Assembly (NCBI GenBank): GCA_016110215.1
Contig: JADWQD010000014.1
Span: forward strand, 372,001 to 436,000
Source: Capronia americana
Taxonomy: Eukaryota; Ascomycota; Eurotiomycetes; Chaetothyriales; Herpotrichiellaceae
Length of the DNA: 64,000 nucleotides
Direction of reading: 5' to 3'
A program made the position numbers and the translations under genes. Below, piece after piece: positions 1-11,438 of the stretch (its first letter is position 1; every line of letters starts with the position of its first letter). Under the pieces are notes generated by a model that ran no database searches, was not told where the DNA came from, and saw only the letters and a list, made by a program, of their open reading frames with translations.

Positions 1-303
1 GCCTGGGTTTGCCGATTGCAAGGCCTGGACAGACACGCCGAGCACGCGTGCCACATCATTCAGGTTGAAGACCAGCTCGGTGCTCTTTGTGGGGAGGTTG
101 ATGGCCTGTCCGACTTCGAGCTCTTCGGGCTTGACGCCGGGATTGGCCGCAAGGAGGGCATTAAGGTCGAGACCCAGACGGTCGGCGACCGCGCTAAAGG
201 TATCACCGCTTTGAATTGTGTAGGAGCCGATCAAGGTTCCGGCAATTTTGTAGGTGGTTTGGCTATCGCCGAGAAGACTGGTTTGAGCTGGAATTGAGCC
301 CAT
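1..303 (-). CDS. LysM-domain protein, 5' part only (cut by window edge)
   Basis: The first 101 codons are present, starting at the ATG complementary to 301-303, and the frame runs off the left edge. Residues about 27-70 form a LysM domain: SYTIQSGDTFSAVA at the front, LLAANPG in the middle and VGQAINLP at the end. A second LysM-like stretch (STELVFNLNDVARVLG to QSANPG) is running when the sequence stops. LysM domains bind chitin or peptidoglycan sugars; fungal multi-LysM proteins are often secreted effectors or wall proteins. The visible N-terminus (MGSIPAQTS) has no hydrophobic signal peptide, so this may be an intracellular LysM protein, or the true start may be further upstream in another exon. 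A TATA-like TATATAC lies about 110 bp upstream at 411-417. Confidence 0.8.
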   Translation of the reverse strand, partial: MGSIPAQTSLLGDSQTTYKIAGTLIGSYTIQSGDTFSAVADRLGLDLNALLAANPGVKPEELEVGQAINLPTKSTELVFNLNDVARVLGVSVQALQSANPG

Positions 304-1716
304 TTTGCTGTTATGGTGGTTGTAGGAGCCGAAAGGCGGAAAGTCAGAGGTGTATGGATGGATGGCTGTCAGAGCAAAAGGACAGATGAATAGCGGCAGA
401 GGAGCAGATGTATATACAGAATGCACACCGGTCAGGGTAGATTCGAGGCGACTTGTACTCCAACACTTGGCCTCTTCATGGTGATATCAACGGGCGCAGC
501 TTCCGAACAGGCGTCCCCTATGAGGCAAATCCTCCACACCACAACTAACTGTAGTCCTTTTGCTTTTGCTACCACCGGAGTGGCTGCGGCGGAAAGCACG
601 TCTCAGCTGATTGGGAACTCTCGCCGTGAGACCAACTTATGCCTCAGGGCAGGATCCGCACTGCACTGGACGGTCTGGATTCAGCTCCTCCGACCTAGGC
701 AAGCATCAGAAGCAAACTCTTACCGTTACGGTGAAGAGGTTTGGAAAACTCCATATCGACAGTGTCATGCTCTCATGGGTTTGTACGAGTCTGTTTGAGC
801 TCCGAACACGAGATCTAGACCATAGGTCCTTGCCTAAGCCCAGCAATCCACAATCGATATCCCCTGTTTCGATCCGCGGTGAATATAGCATCTTGACCCA
901 GCAAGTCCTTACTAAGCCGGTAGGAGCAGGAGAAAGAAGGATCCATCAAGAGTCGGACCTGGCTGAGAGGTCGCAAGTCAGGACGGTCCTGGGGTTGCCG
1001 AGTTTCATCCTACGGTGTGATAGAAAGATGGCTCCAAGTGGAAGGAGTTTGCCGTAACCGTGACCGGTAAGGCTGACTGCATTGTCACCGTGCATCTGAC
1101 CTGTAGCGGCAAGCTGCATCGACGTCAAAAAGGTAACCACAACTTGCCAGCATTCCCCTTCGATCAGGAGGTCAAGGACGTGGCCAGTAAGCGGTGGACA
1201 TGATTACTATGGCATTGAGCACAAAAATGAAAGAAAATGAATTGTCAGTGAGGCTCCGCTCGAAATGTTTGTAATGAGCGAAGGCGGGCTCAACTAGGTT
1301 AGGGCGCCTGGTCTTGGCAAGGTCCTAGCCGAAGCTAGCAGGCCAATAGAAAGCTAGATGGTTGCTAAGGGATCTTCCCCCTTATCCTCAATTTACTTGC
1401 AGAAGAGGCGCGCTTGAATCTGACAATCCTGCGCGGGACGTAGGACATGATCTGTGTTACACTGAAAAGTCCTTCTGGCTGACACTGGTGCAACTCGGTT
1501 GCCTATGGCGAGCTTACGCCCAGCCTTGCGCGAGCGTCGTGGTCCTACAGCTGAAGTGTGGGCTGAGCCTGCCTCTGCGCAACACGGTGAGGTCACAATA
1601 CTACCACTGCTGAGGCTCGGAGTCTGTGGTATCTGTTTGGTTGATGATCAGATCGAGATTGCTTTATAGAGACCGCGGTCTGCTTGACACGTTGGAGGAG
1701 ATTGAGTTGAATAATC
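304..1716. other. Intergenic, divergent promoters of LysM and GH55 genes
   Basis: No supportable gene is seen in these 1.4 kb. Several open frames of 60-150 codons lack family resemblance and overlap each other on both strands. TATATAC at 411-417 fits the LysM gene. TTTATAGA at 1663-1670, about 50 bp before the GH55 start, is a weak TATA candidate for that gene. Confidence 0.5.
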
Positions 1717-4439
1717 ATGGCATCTTCGAGCGTTGCTACGGTCCATTTGCTTTCAGCTGTGCTGTTTTGGCTCATCTCATTAGCGGGAGCGGAGGACTCT
1801 GCAGGCAGACTTCCTCACATCTCCAGGCCTGACTACAGGTATGGCCCGAACTCACAGGTCCCGCTTGGGGCACCGAACGGCCTCGTAACCGGAGATACGA
1901 ACTCGTCCACGAATTACTGGCTCGGAGACATCGATCATACTCAAAGCAAGTCGATCTACGATTCTTCGTACGTGGTGTATCGCAATGTCAAGGACTTTGG
2001 CGCCAAAGGCGATGGCTCCAGCGACGATACCAAGGCCATTCAAAATGCCATCTCATGTATGTCGGGAACCCATTGAAGGAAATCGGACTGACAGCACTCA
2101 GCGGGACATCGATGTGAGGGTTTCGATTGCCAGGGCTCGACCAAAACCCCGGCGTTGGTATATTTTCCTCCTGGGGTCTACATCATATCCCGCACGCTGA
2201 AGATGGGCATGTACACGCAGCTTGCTGGCGACGCGATCGACTGGCCGACGCTGAAAGCGACCTCGAACTTTGGCGCGAATGTGGTTGTCGATGGCTTTCC
2301 TCTGTCCGACGATGGGAAGACCCGGTGGAACACCAACCATGCTGAGCTCAACTTCCACAAATCCATCCGCAATCTCAAGGTCGATGTCACGGCGGTCGAT
2401 AGCGGCACCGCAGTAAGCTGCATTAACTGGCCCGTAGCTCAGGCTACCTCTCTGAGCTCGATAGTGTTCAACATGAACACGAACAGCAAGCATCTCGGCG
2501 TTACTTTCAATGCATTCCAAGGTGGCGGGTCTGGAATCTTCATGGGTGATTTGGTGCGTCAGATCGGAATCGCGACTGTAGTAGCCAGTCTGACCTTTCG
2601 CAGTACTTCTTTGGCGGTGATAGGGCACTCACGCTGTCTAATCAACAATTCCACTTTCGAAATCTCCACTTCACCGGAGCCCGTACTGCGATAAAGATTG
2701 ATGCCACTTTCGTCGCGGTCTTCCAAGGAGTTGAATTCGTCACCTGTGGCACGGGCATTGGTGAGTTTCCCCGGGGACCCGTCAAGTTCACATTGAGATG
2801 CTGGGCTCTGTTTCAGGCCGAACATCGTTCTCCACAATCATGTTCTCAGCAGGAGGATACTAACTTGACGGGCCCAACAGACACGGGAGGCGCCGGCTCT
2901 CTGACGCTCCTCGATTCGACCGCCACCAGTGTCGGTCGAGTGATTGCGACCAGAGAAACAGGCAATGGCGACGGGTCCATTGTCATCGACAACCTGAACG
3001 TTACAGGCGTTGGGTCCATTGTCCAGAACTATTCGAACAACCGAATCATTCTCGCGGGAACAGATGTGCCCATCACGGTCGACACTTGGACCCAGGGCAA
3101 CGTCTACTTCGGCCTGGATGACGGTCGTTACATGCAGCGCACGCTGAGCTCACCGGTCAAGCCCGCCGTCATGTTGGATGACGGAGGCAGGTTCTTCACG
3201 CGGTCGCGTCCGGTCTACGTGGACGCTTCCCCGGCAGACATCGTCAACGTGAAGGACCAAGGTGCCAAAGGTGACGGCTCTACTGACGATACTAGCACCC
3301 TCAACAGAATTCTCTTGGAAAATGCAGGATCCGGGAAGATCATCTATTTCCCGCACGGCTACTACGTCGTCACGGATACACTGTATGTTCCGCCCAACTC
3401 GTCCATCGTCGGAGAAGTCTGGTCGACCATCAACGGTGAGTCATGGTGCATTTCCCTCGCTTTGGCGTTGCCTAACCCTATCTTACAGCTCGGGGAAGCA
3501 AATTCAAGGACGAGAACAAACCGCGGGCAGTCGTCCAGGTGGGTAGACCCGGTGAAGTAGGCTACGCCGAGATCACGGACATGCTGTTCGAGACGGGCGA
3601 GATCCTCCCGGGCGCCATTCTCGTCGAATTCAACCTCAAGCCGGCATGGCAGGGTGCCGTGGGCATGTGGGACTCGGTCGTCCGCGTCGGCGGCGCTGCA
3701 AGTACAGGCGAAGTGCTGGGCTGCAACCTCTGCAAGGCGGCGTTCATGATGATGCACATCACCCAGTCCGGCAGCGGTTACTTTGAGAATCTCTGGCTGT
3801 GGACGGCCGACCACAGCATCGACCAGCCAGGCATTCCCGACATCAACACCGGGCGAGGTCTTCTCGTGGAGTCGACCGATCCGACGTGGCTCGTGGCCAT
3901 GGGGATCGAACACAACACTCTGTACGCATACAATGTGGTGAACGCGCAGAACGTCTTTTTCGGCCTCGCCCAGGTGGAAACACCGTACTGGCAACCTTCG
4001 CCCGCCGCGCCGGTCGGCTGGCTGTAAGTTTCTTCCGTCAAGCTCTCTGCGCTCTCGAAACTGACAAGTCCCAAGCCTCAACTCGAAATACCACGACCCA
4101 AACTTCTCCAATTGCAACGGCCGAGGACAGTGCGCCATGTCGTGGGGCCTGCGCATCGTGGCGGGGAGGGACATTTTCGCGTACGGCACGGGCGTCTGGC
4201 TCTTCTTCAACGGCTGGACGGGCGACTGTGCGAAAAACGACGGCAACTGCCAGGAAAGCGTGGTCAGCATCGAGGGCATCCCGCAAAATCTGGTTCTGTA
4301 CAACGTCAACGCCAAGTCGGCGCAGAACGTGCTCGCGGTGAACGGACAGCTGGTGGCGCCGAGAGTGCCCTGGAACCGCGGCTCCTGGGGCGCCGTGGTG
4401 GCTGCGTATCTGAGGTTCTCGGGTAAGAGGAACGCGTAG
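1717..4439 (+). CDS. Secreted GH55 exo-beta-1,3-glucanase
   Basis: The model is six exons: 1717-2056, 2102-2553, 2604-2760, 2881-3435, 3489-4023 and 4076-4439. All introns are GT-AG and in phase, and they give 800 residues, the usual size of fungal GH55 enzymes. Residues 1-25 are a signal peptide ending in LAGA. The protein has the two-domain beta-helix layout of the family: the repeat-start motif GAKGDGSxDDT occurs at about 95-105 and again at about 444-454, each followed by a YFPxGxY strand (VYFPPGVYIIS, IYFPHGYYVV). Family members release glucose or gentiobiose from beta-1,3-glucan and act outside the cell, either on the fungus's own wall during remodelling or on foreign glucan. The C-terminal exon carries paired cysteines (FSNCNGRGQC, GDCAKNDGNC) typical of this group. 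I did not assign the catalytic glutamate. It is separate from the neighbouring housekeeping genes in function. Confidence 0.9.
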
Positions 4440-5212
4440 CTTAACATCGCAGTTTGCGGAAAGATCTGAAGAGGTGGGAGCAATCAGGGGAATGCAGGAA
4501 GAACTACCGTGATGGTTTCTGCAGCAATACTTTGGTAGTTGAGTCTCTTGTGGCAGGATTGTGGGAAGGAACATTGTCTGAGCAGCTGGAGCAGAAGACC
4601 AGAATGTAGCATGCAGTGTATACGCACCGAATCGCCAGGCTTATACAGGGTGACCCTCACCTGGAAAGATTTTTTGGAAGTGATGTTTACAACTCACCAA
4701 GGCTGACGCTACGCACCGTTCAGTGGCTTCTCCAAATGCCTTAAGATCCCAGCTTCAGCTCATCATCGGCTGCAATATGCAATCGTCGCCATCGAGCACA
4801 GCTTGCTCAAGAGGACACCAGTAGACGAGGTCCGAGGGCTCTTAGAGTGATGAAAAGCAGAGCCATGACAGGATCAGAATGCAAGCCGCTCTCATCGCCA
4901 TCTTTGAAGTTCGAGTTGAGTTCAGCTACTGCACACGAACAACGCGCACCACCCCGCAATTGCCTGCATTTCGCTTTCGCTTCGACTTGAATTTCCCCGC
5001 AAACATTTTTTCAATTTTCCTGGCGCCCGCCAAGACGTCAATTAGTCCAGCTGTCTGACGAAAATCTTCGGTAGCCAGCGGAAAGGCGACACTCGTCCCT
5101 CCACAACGGATTCGTAGAGATCAATCCACGAGCACCAACCTCACAATCGATATTGAAGACCATTCCTTCACCTGCCCCACCTTGCCGTATCTCCTCGACC
5201 TGCGCCTCCAAA
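4440..5212. other. Intergenic between GH55 and DPH3
   Basis: No gene is seen. It should hold the 3' end of the glucanase transcript and the DPH3 promoter. There is no clear TATA box. Confidence 0.5.
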
Positions 5213-5578
5213 ATGCCCTCTGCGACCCAAACCGCCGCGGCGGCTTCCATCACTCTCACGGGAGGATCATCGTCCAAATCCAAGGAACAACAAGCCGAGG
5301 ACCAGGACATCTACGACGAGATCGAAATCGAAGACATGACGTTCGACCCTAGGCTGCAGATCTACCATTACCCGTGCCCGTGCGGGGATCGATTCGAGAT
5401 TTCCCTGCAGAGTCTCAAGGAAGGGGAGACCGACATCGCGGTGTGTCCGAGTTGTAGTTTGATGATCCGGGTGATTTATGAGGTCGAGGATCTGGAGGAT
5501 ATGGATGACGACGGGGACGAGGATGAGGAAGAAGACGACGAGGAGGAAGACGAGAAAGAGAAGAAAGTAAAGAGCTGA
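5213..5578 (+). CDS. dph3: Diphthamide biosynthesis protein 3 (CSL zinc finger)
   Basis: This 121-residue protein carries the complete DPH-type zinc finger. YDEIEIEDM opens the domain, YHYPCPCGDRFEI supplies Cys55 and Cys57, and VCPSCSLMIRVIY supplies Cys78 and Cys81. DPH3 (Kti11) is the iron/electron carrier for Dph1-Dph2, which start diphthamide formation on elongation factor 2. It also supports Elongator-dependent tRNA wobble modification. The start at 5213 is chosen because it is the first ATG in frame and has a good context (CCAAAATGCC). Family members are usually near 80-90 residues; here about 33 low-complexity residues precede the domain and a strongly acidic tail (runs of D and E) follows it. 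No intron is needed. Confidence 0.93.
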   Translation: MPSATQTAAAASITLTGGSSSKSKEQQAEDQDIYDEIEIEDMTFDPRLQIYHYPCPCGDRFEISLQSLKEGETDIAVCPSCSLMIRVIYEVEDLEDMDDDGDEDEEEDDEEEDEKEKKVKS

Positions 5579-6922
5579 ATTAGGGACAGGGACCAACATT
5601 CTTCCCCTCCCGTGGCGGGTGCTTGCGGTAGGGACGTCCTCTATATCCGGTCAAATATGGCTGTGGCGAAAAAGTTCGCGTCATGAGCAAGCGAGCGTTG
5701 TGGCGGGCTCGCTGTCTCGATTCGAGGTACCCACGAACGAATGAACGAAGTCGCGGGAATTGGAATCACCATCATCTACCGCATTTGAAGTTGACGAGAG
5801 AGTCTTAACTGTGGTCGTACGAAACCCGCAAGGACACCAGAGGAAATTCTCTCCACGCAGCATCTGCTTGACGACGGGAAGTGAAAGTGGGACGGATGGA
5901 TTATGCTAAAGCACATCTCTTTCGCCCGCACGTCAGGAAGCATGCTTAAGCTGAAAGTGCGAGCTCAGACTTCGGCCTATCTACGGACTGCAACGCGACG
6001 TTGTCGAGAAAGATAGTCCGAGAATCGACCCAGAAGAAGGAGCACGTACGGAGGATCAGTGCAAGCAACCACCATGGAGGTAGTGTGTGGCACTAGTGGT
6101 CCTGTGCTGGGCCATCGGCCAGGACAGTGGATCGCGTTCGCAATGTCGTGCGGACCTTCCGTGGAGGATACTGTAATGTGGTAAGATGGAGGTTGTGGAG
6201 GAGGAAACCACACAGGTGTGATGAGAAGATTTGTTCCATCTTGCCTCGTCATAAGTTGCTGCTCCAACCATACCGAAGAAGAGCGCTAATATGTACTATC
6301 ACACTATGTACTATGTGCTATGTAGCATGACGATCATGAAGATCAGGCGTGGGACCAAAGTCTGACATCCATGCTTAGGGGTATGTTATCCGATATGATC
6401 TGTAGCTGTAATTAACCAAAGCCAATATTCACAACATCAACAAGGGATTCACGGCCAGTTCGCAAACGCTTCTTTCTTGCTCCAGCCGGTCGGATCACCT
6501 TGCCACTATTCTGCGCCGGCACGTTCCATGCCACCCAAAGAGTCTCTGCCCCCGCTGACTTGTAGAAAGCCTTGACGAGATTGCCATCGACCTTCGCATT
6601 CAAGGGTCCGTGGGGACCGACATCATCGTTCACATCAGTGTTGAATGTTTGGGCTGGGCTGCAGATGGGAATAACCCGTGCTTAGTTCCAACGGTGTACG
6701 AATGATACATTTAGTCATTCCGCATGGTTGCCTACCGTGCAATATCCCACGCACAAGCAATTCAATGGACTACGCGCGATATCCGGACGTGTAATTGTAC
6801 CGCGGCAGTATTCGACTCGTCCACTTCAATCAAGACAGTCAGTCTTTCCTTCCTTCCTTCCCCCTCCCCACACGCCGCCTCGTGAGTATCACAAATACCT
6901 TATGTACCTAACTCGTCCCCGG
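5579..6922. other. Intergenic with an unassigned minus-strand open frame
   Basis: Most of this stretch holds nothing I can name. On the minus strand, 6412-6687 is open for about 90 codons and ends in a stop (C-terminal VDVVNIGFG). It could be a terminal exon: CTGCAG just inside its upstream end would serve as an acceptor and a GTAGGC at about 6735 as a donor. No upstream coding exon or ATG fits, and I do not recognise the family. It may be a gene relic. A TTCC microsatellite sits at about 6844-6862. Confidence 0.35.
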
Positions 6923-8464
6923 CTATGCACTCTTCTCCTGCTCATGCATCGCATCTGGCATGAACACCCTCTCCGCCACGGCTCTATACTCGAGTCCCCA
7001 GCCTGGGATGTCCGAGACCTGGGCGCCCATCTTGCATATGCGGACGGACGTGACGGGGATATCGGTCGCCCAGACGTACGGTACCGCGTGCGTGATCTGG
7101 GGTTGTGGAGGGGAGAGGACTTGTGAGTCTGGATCTGACGCCAGGACTTCGTGTACTTCGTGCTGGCTCTCGCTCTTCCCCGCTGAGACACCTAGCGCTA
7201 TACTCTCCGAGTTCGGGCCTGCGGGTTCCTCTCTTCCAGGAATGGATCTCTTGGGATCATCCTCGCCGTTGAAAAACCGCAACATTTCCGTGGCATCTAC
7301 GGTGCCGTCTCCTGCGCGTGGTCTTCCCTTTGCGAACTTCCCTTTGCCGGCACGTCGGTCTTTGCCCCTGACGTAGATCAGATTCGCGACCGTCGCGTGC
7401 AGGACCAATGGTCTTGTCTCGGTGATGAGGCCTGCCTCACGAAAGCGGCGTCGGATTAATTGCCCGAACGTCTGTAGACGATTGCTTGGGTCGTGGGGAT
7501 GTGCGTAGAAGACTCGTGCGGCGGTTGACTTAGGGAACACGCCGAGGGAATGAAGGGAAATCGAGAGCGGGGGGACGGCAAGGGAGGATGACGCGGTTGA
7601 GCTTGCTGGAGGGGGGATTGCCGACGCTTTTGTAGGAGGTGGAGAGATTGCTCTAGTAAGGGACTTGGGAGCGTAGAGCGGGGAGGAGGTGACATCTTTG
7701 GTTGTGTCGGCCTCTCGCCGGAGTTCACCTTCATCTTCCCTGTCTTGCGTTTCTTCAAGAACTGGATCGGTTGTCCCGTCAAGGGATCCAGCTCCCATTT
7801 CGGCCTTGTTCGATCGCGCGGCGGCTCTGCGACCTCCTCGCGCACTCGCTCTCGCGTGCTTCACGATCCCATCCCCACTCTCAGCATCTCTCAGCAGCGC
7901 AATGTAATCGATCTCCTGCAGCAGCGCGACCGCCTTCTCCATATCCTCCTGCTTCGACAGGTTCATTGTCCCAAGCGTCAAATGGTATGTTCCGGGGGGT
8001 CGATGCGCTGCTTCAGGTAGAAGCCTTAGCTTTTGTGCGTCGACGTCTGGCCCCGCGCTACTACTAGCATTTCCCTGTTGATCTTCCGGTTCGGGAGTCG
8101 CATCTGGATCCCGCTCCGGTAATGGCGTAGTGACAGATCTGAAGTAAGCCAACGAGTTTGTAAGTTGGCGGACCGATTCGTCTGTGGCAAGGGGAAAGCA
8201 TAAAAAGTGTGTGGGTGGCAGGTGTCTATCGTGTTGGTGCTTCCCTTGGGGCTGCGCTCGGCCTTTCTTACTGCTTGTCGGTTCTCCTGGCGCTGATGCT
8301 GTGTCCATGTCTTGTGGTGGAGATGACATTGTGGCTAATGTTCGAACACAGCTAGTAGACCTTGACAATGTTGTGGAGGCAAAGGTCGAGGGTTTCAAAA
8401 ACGAGTATGAGAACACTGCTGGAGTCTGGAATTTGATTGTCCGCACAAGATGCATATCATGCAT
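6923..8464 (-). CDS. AKAP7-like 2H phosphoesterase domain protein
   Basis: This is a single-exon gene of 513 residues. The 2H phosphoesterase fold is marked by its two His-x-Thr motifs: HLTL at 161-164 and HATV at 356-359. THFLCFPL (85-92) is the first strand and HSLGVFPKS with RVFYAH lies between the motifs. This matches the AKAP7 nuclear-localisation-type domain, also found in ASCC1, of the LigT/2',5'-RNA ligase clan. Such enzymes act on 2',3'-cyclic or 2',5' phosphodiester bonds in RNA or nucleotides; the substrate here is unknown. The two halves are separated by nearly 200 residues, of which about 190-300 are low-complexity (E, R, S and P rich). The first 45 residues are rich in S, T and R and could be a mitochondrial presequence; Met46 (ATG at 8329) is an alternative start without it. 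Confidence 0.8.
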   Translation of the reverse strand: MHDMHLVRTIKFQTPAVFSYSFLKPSTFASTTLSRSTSCVRTLATMSSPPQDMDTASAPGEPTSSKKGRAQPQGKHQHDRHLPPTHFLCFPLATDESVRQLTNSLAYFRSVTTPLPERDPDATPEPEDQQGNASSSAGPDVDAQKLRLLPEAAHRPPGTYHLTLGTMNLSKQEDMEKAVALLQEIDYIALLRDAESGDGIVKHARASARGGRRAAARSNKAEMGAGSLDGTTDPVLEETQDREDEGELRREADTTKDVTSSPLYAPKSLTRAISPPPTKASAIPPPASSTASSSLAVPPLSISLHSLGVFPKSTAARVFYAHPHDPSNRLQTFGQLIRRRFREAGLITETRPLVLHATVANLIYVRGKDRRAGKGKFAKGRPRAGDGTVDATEMLRFFNGEDDPKRSIPGREEPAGPNSESIALGVSAGKSESQHEVHEVLASDPDSQVLSPPQPQITHAVPYVWATDIPVTSVRICKMGAQVSDIPGWGLEYRAVAERVFMPDAMHEQEKSA

Positions 8465-9565
8465 TTGGGGCTGCCGAGTTATCGTGCATCAGGCGAAGAT
8501 GGTGTTCGATATAAGCGGCTCAAGGTTAGGCGCCACTTGCACCGACTCCTAATGACTCACTGCTAGAGTCTGTGGACATTTAGCCTGCTGGCCGCGCTTG
8601 GCCTAGTATGTGTCAGTCGGATGTAAGAGCTAAGTATCACGTCGTCTGTGTTGCTGAGGCGAAGCATTTGACTGAGCAAAGCAGGTGGAATGAGAGATGA
8701 AGAAGCTGTCGAGTCGCAAATTGACTTTATATAAGCTTCAACCTGGACCACCAATCATGTCTCACTGACTCTACAGCCTCGTCGAGGTCCCCCTTGTACC
8801 ACAGCCTCATGCTTCCTCCTGAACTGTCGGACAGATGTGTTGAAAGTGTCGTTAGAGACCATCTATGACTATCACGACGAACAGTGTGGAAATATCATCG
8901 ATACCCCGAAAACCAATGCCCAATGTTGGACCGCTCTCGCTTCACCGTTAAGAGACAAACTCGATGACTGGGGCATACGCAACACCAATCGCCCAATCCG
9001 AAAGGATGAAATTATCAATCTACACCAGCTCCGTTTCATGTTGCTTGCATGGGCCACAGATATACCCGGCGGCGCTATTTTAAGAAGAAACCGAACTTCT
9101 CGCTGCAAAGATGCAGCTCTCAGTGTCCGAGTAGGACTGGTTGAACGACTTGTGATACCTCCTCTTGGTACCCAGACCGCTGGGTAGGCCGATTATAGTC
9201 TTCGACGTTAGTCTCCGACGTTCCTCAAGTTGCTTCCTTGGACTGTGACTGATTGCTGCAGGCACATTCCCTTTGGAGTTTTCGAATCTGGAATGCTCTT
9301 GGTGGATTGCTCCGTGGAGTCGACAACCGAATTGATGTTAGAGTTCTTCCAATCACGATTGAGGCGGGCGCCTCGAGGTTGGTGGCAACGGCAAGAGTGT
9401 CGCCGATCCATCGTCCTCTGAGGGCGTAGCATCATCACGAGCAGTGGTTCCAGAAAGGCTATCAAATCCATAAGCACCAGACACACCATGTTTGGAATCA
9501 ACACCATATTCGCGAACCCTATCGAGTTCAGAGTCTAAGGATCTCGCATTGATTTCGTCGTGTTT
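8465..9565. other. Intergenic, no recognised gene
   Basis: Open frames of 60-116 codons occur on both strands (for example plus 8837-9187 and minus 9208-9507). None has a recognisable motif or a good exon structure, so nothing is called here. Confidence 0.45.
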
Positions 9566-10779
9566 TTATGGCTGAGATCTCCTATAATGTACTAGAGTTT
9601 CGACAATGGTCTGAGAACTCGATGATGTATTGTTCGGGCGTGTGGGCTGGTTGCCACTATCTGCCTGAAACAAGCTAGGATAGAGTGGTTTGTGTCGGTC
9701 TGCTGCTAGTGGATCTGGCCCATGTAGCTGCAACTTGCAGATGTTATCGAGGAATTCTTCCGTATGCCGACTACCGTCATCGCGGAAGTCTCGAAGTAAT
9801 TGCCGGAGGTCCCTTGCCGTTGCACGTTGCAAGTCCCCCGGTTCTTCCGAACGTAACAAGTTTGAGGATGCAGCGGAGTTGGTGTGTTCCAACAAGTTTC
9901 GCATGGTGATAGGATGGCGGACCCAGAACTTAAGGTATGCGTTGTTGGCACTCAATTTTGCCACTATCACGTTCTCGTCGGTGTCGTCAGCCTGTTTTAT
10001 ACCTTCGCAGAAGACATGATAGATGTCTACAGCCTCAAATTCATTTGTTATCTCGAAGAGAAGCTTGACAATCTTGCTGGCTTCCCAGTATCTGCCCTCC
10101 CGGACCAATAAAGCGACTGTTCCTCCATACCCACGTAGTGAGTCATATATGCCGCCTCCTGGGGACCCAAAGAGCCGGGACGAGTTCAAAAGACGGTCGG
10201 TCGATGTTAAATAATGACCCCATCTTTGGCGCCCGGGCTTGTCTTTGACGACTGCTAAAATAACAAGACAGACTTCTAGACATTGACACTTCAGTGATGT
10301 TAGCGTAAGAGCAGTATCGGCAACGCGGGAATCTTTACAGTCGTTTCATCAAAATGAATCACGTCGTCCACTAACTGCTCATAACTCCAATGGTCGATCA
10401 AACGGAGATCTGGAACCTCGGGGTGCTCTCTAGCATCTATCAAAGCCTTCAATAGCCTGACTAAATAGTACTCGGCATCAGAGAAGTCGGAGTCCTCCTG
10501 AGACGTTGGCAGGATGGAATGGAGTTCGTCGTAGGCGCCTTCTGAAACGAGAAACTCTGCGTATTCGGCAAAAACGGGGAATAGGCTCAGATGAGTTGAG
10601 AGCGTCTGTTGAAAGTAATCGCGGGCCCTTTTTGCAAGACCATACCGCGCGAGTCGGACAAAATGCTCTAGTTCACCCTCAATGTCCTCTTCTATGTCGA
10701 ATTCCAGGCGGAATTCGAAGTCTTTGGAGAGGTCGATGGGCGATCCTCCTGTAGGTTGGAGCGCAGGTGACGGGTCCAT
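9566..10779 (-). CDS. Conserved fungal protein of unknown function, frame broken inside
   Basis: Two minus-strand parts look like one gene. The 5' part starts at the ATG ending at 10779 and runs 159 codons to a TAA at 10300-10302. It begins MDPSPALQP and contains DFEFRLEFDIEEDIEGELEH and a helix-rich stretch. The 3' part is open from about 10345 to the stop at 9566, with KPGRQRWGHYL, SPGGGIYDSLRGYGG and VALLVREGRYWEASKI. The parts are in different frames and overlap by about 45 nt. A GCTAAC branch-like site, a TCTAG acceptor (about 10278) and a GTAAAG donor (about 10340) are present, but no GT-AG pair restores phase. Either a single-base shift has broken the gene or the splice is unusual. The helical repeats suggest a scaffold-like protein, but I cannot assign a function. 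Confidence 0.55.
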
Positions 10780-11438
10780 TTGGTGGTCATGCCCCCATGG
10801 TCCTATCCGAAGTAAAGGAAGCTGTGATTTTCAAGCCGTGCGGGAGATGTCGGTGTTCAGTTGCCTCCCTAGGCTGGAATATGGCCGAAGTAGAGAATCA
10901 GAGCGTGTGTCCTCAAGAGTTAGGGCGCTATAAGAGGAGATCGTCACTGTCGATGAGGCGCTGGCAGGACGAAAGGGGAGCAACGATAGACCGAAAATCT
11001 TTGGCCGGTGGGTGATAGCCTTGTTCTCTGGATGGAGATGGAAGCTCCTTGCGGATGGGCAGCTGCCGCCTTGTGATGTGCGATTCTGGTGTTCCTGCAG
11101 AGTCTGTCGTAGAAGGGATTAGAGAGTGGTGTGCTCAAGTCTTGCTGTCGACTTTGCAGAGGTTGAATTGGCAGGGCGAGCCAAGAGGACCCCGCACTAC
11201 CTCGTATGAGCATCAGGCTGCTCTCAGACTGACACGATTATAACACAACCTTGCGCCCGGCTGCGCCCGTTACATGCCACCACTGGGAAAGCGTCTGGCA
11301 AAATGGTCTGTCAGACGCAAATCCAGTACTCGGCGATCCTGCGAGGGCCATTGTTCCAGAATGTGTGAGGCTGAACACCTTCTTTTTGAACTATTGTTCA
11401 TCCCACAGAGATTCACTGAAACATGATGCGACTAGACC
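10780..11438. other. Intergenic between two divergent unknown genes
   Basis: This is the shared upstream region of the minus-strand gene ending at 10779 and the plus-strand gene starting at 11439. No motif stands out. Confidence 0.4.

Noticed and set aside
16..297. Plus-strand open frame of 93 codons at the left edge
   Set aside because: It is the complement of the LysM coding region; the minus frame has a clear domain and the plus frame does not.
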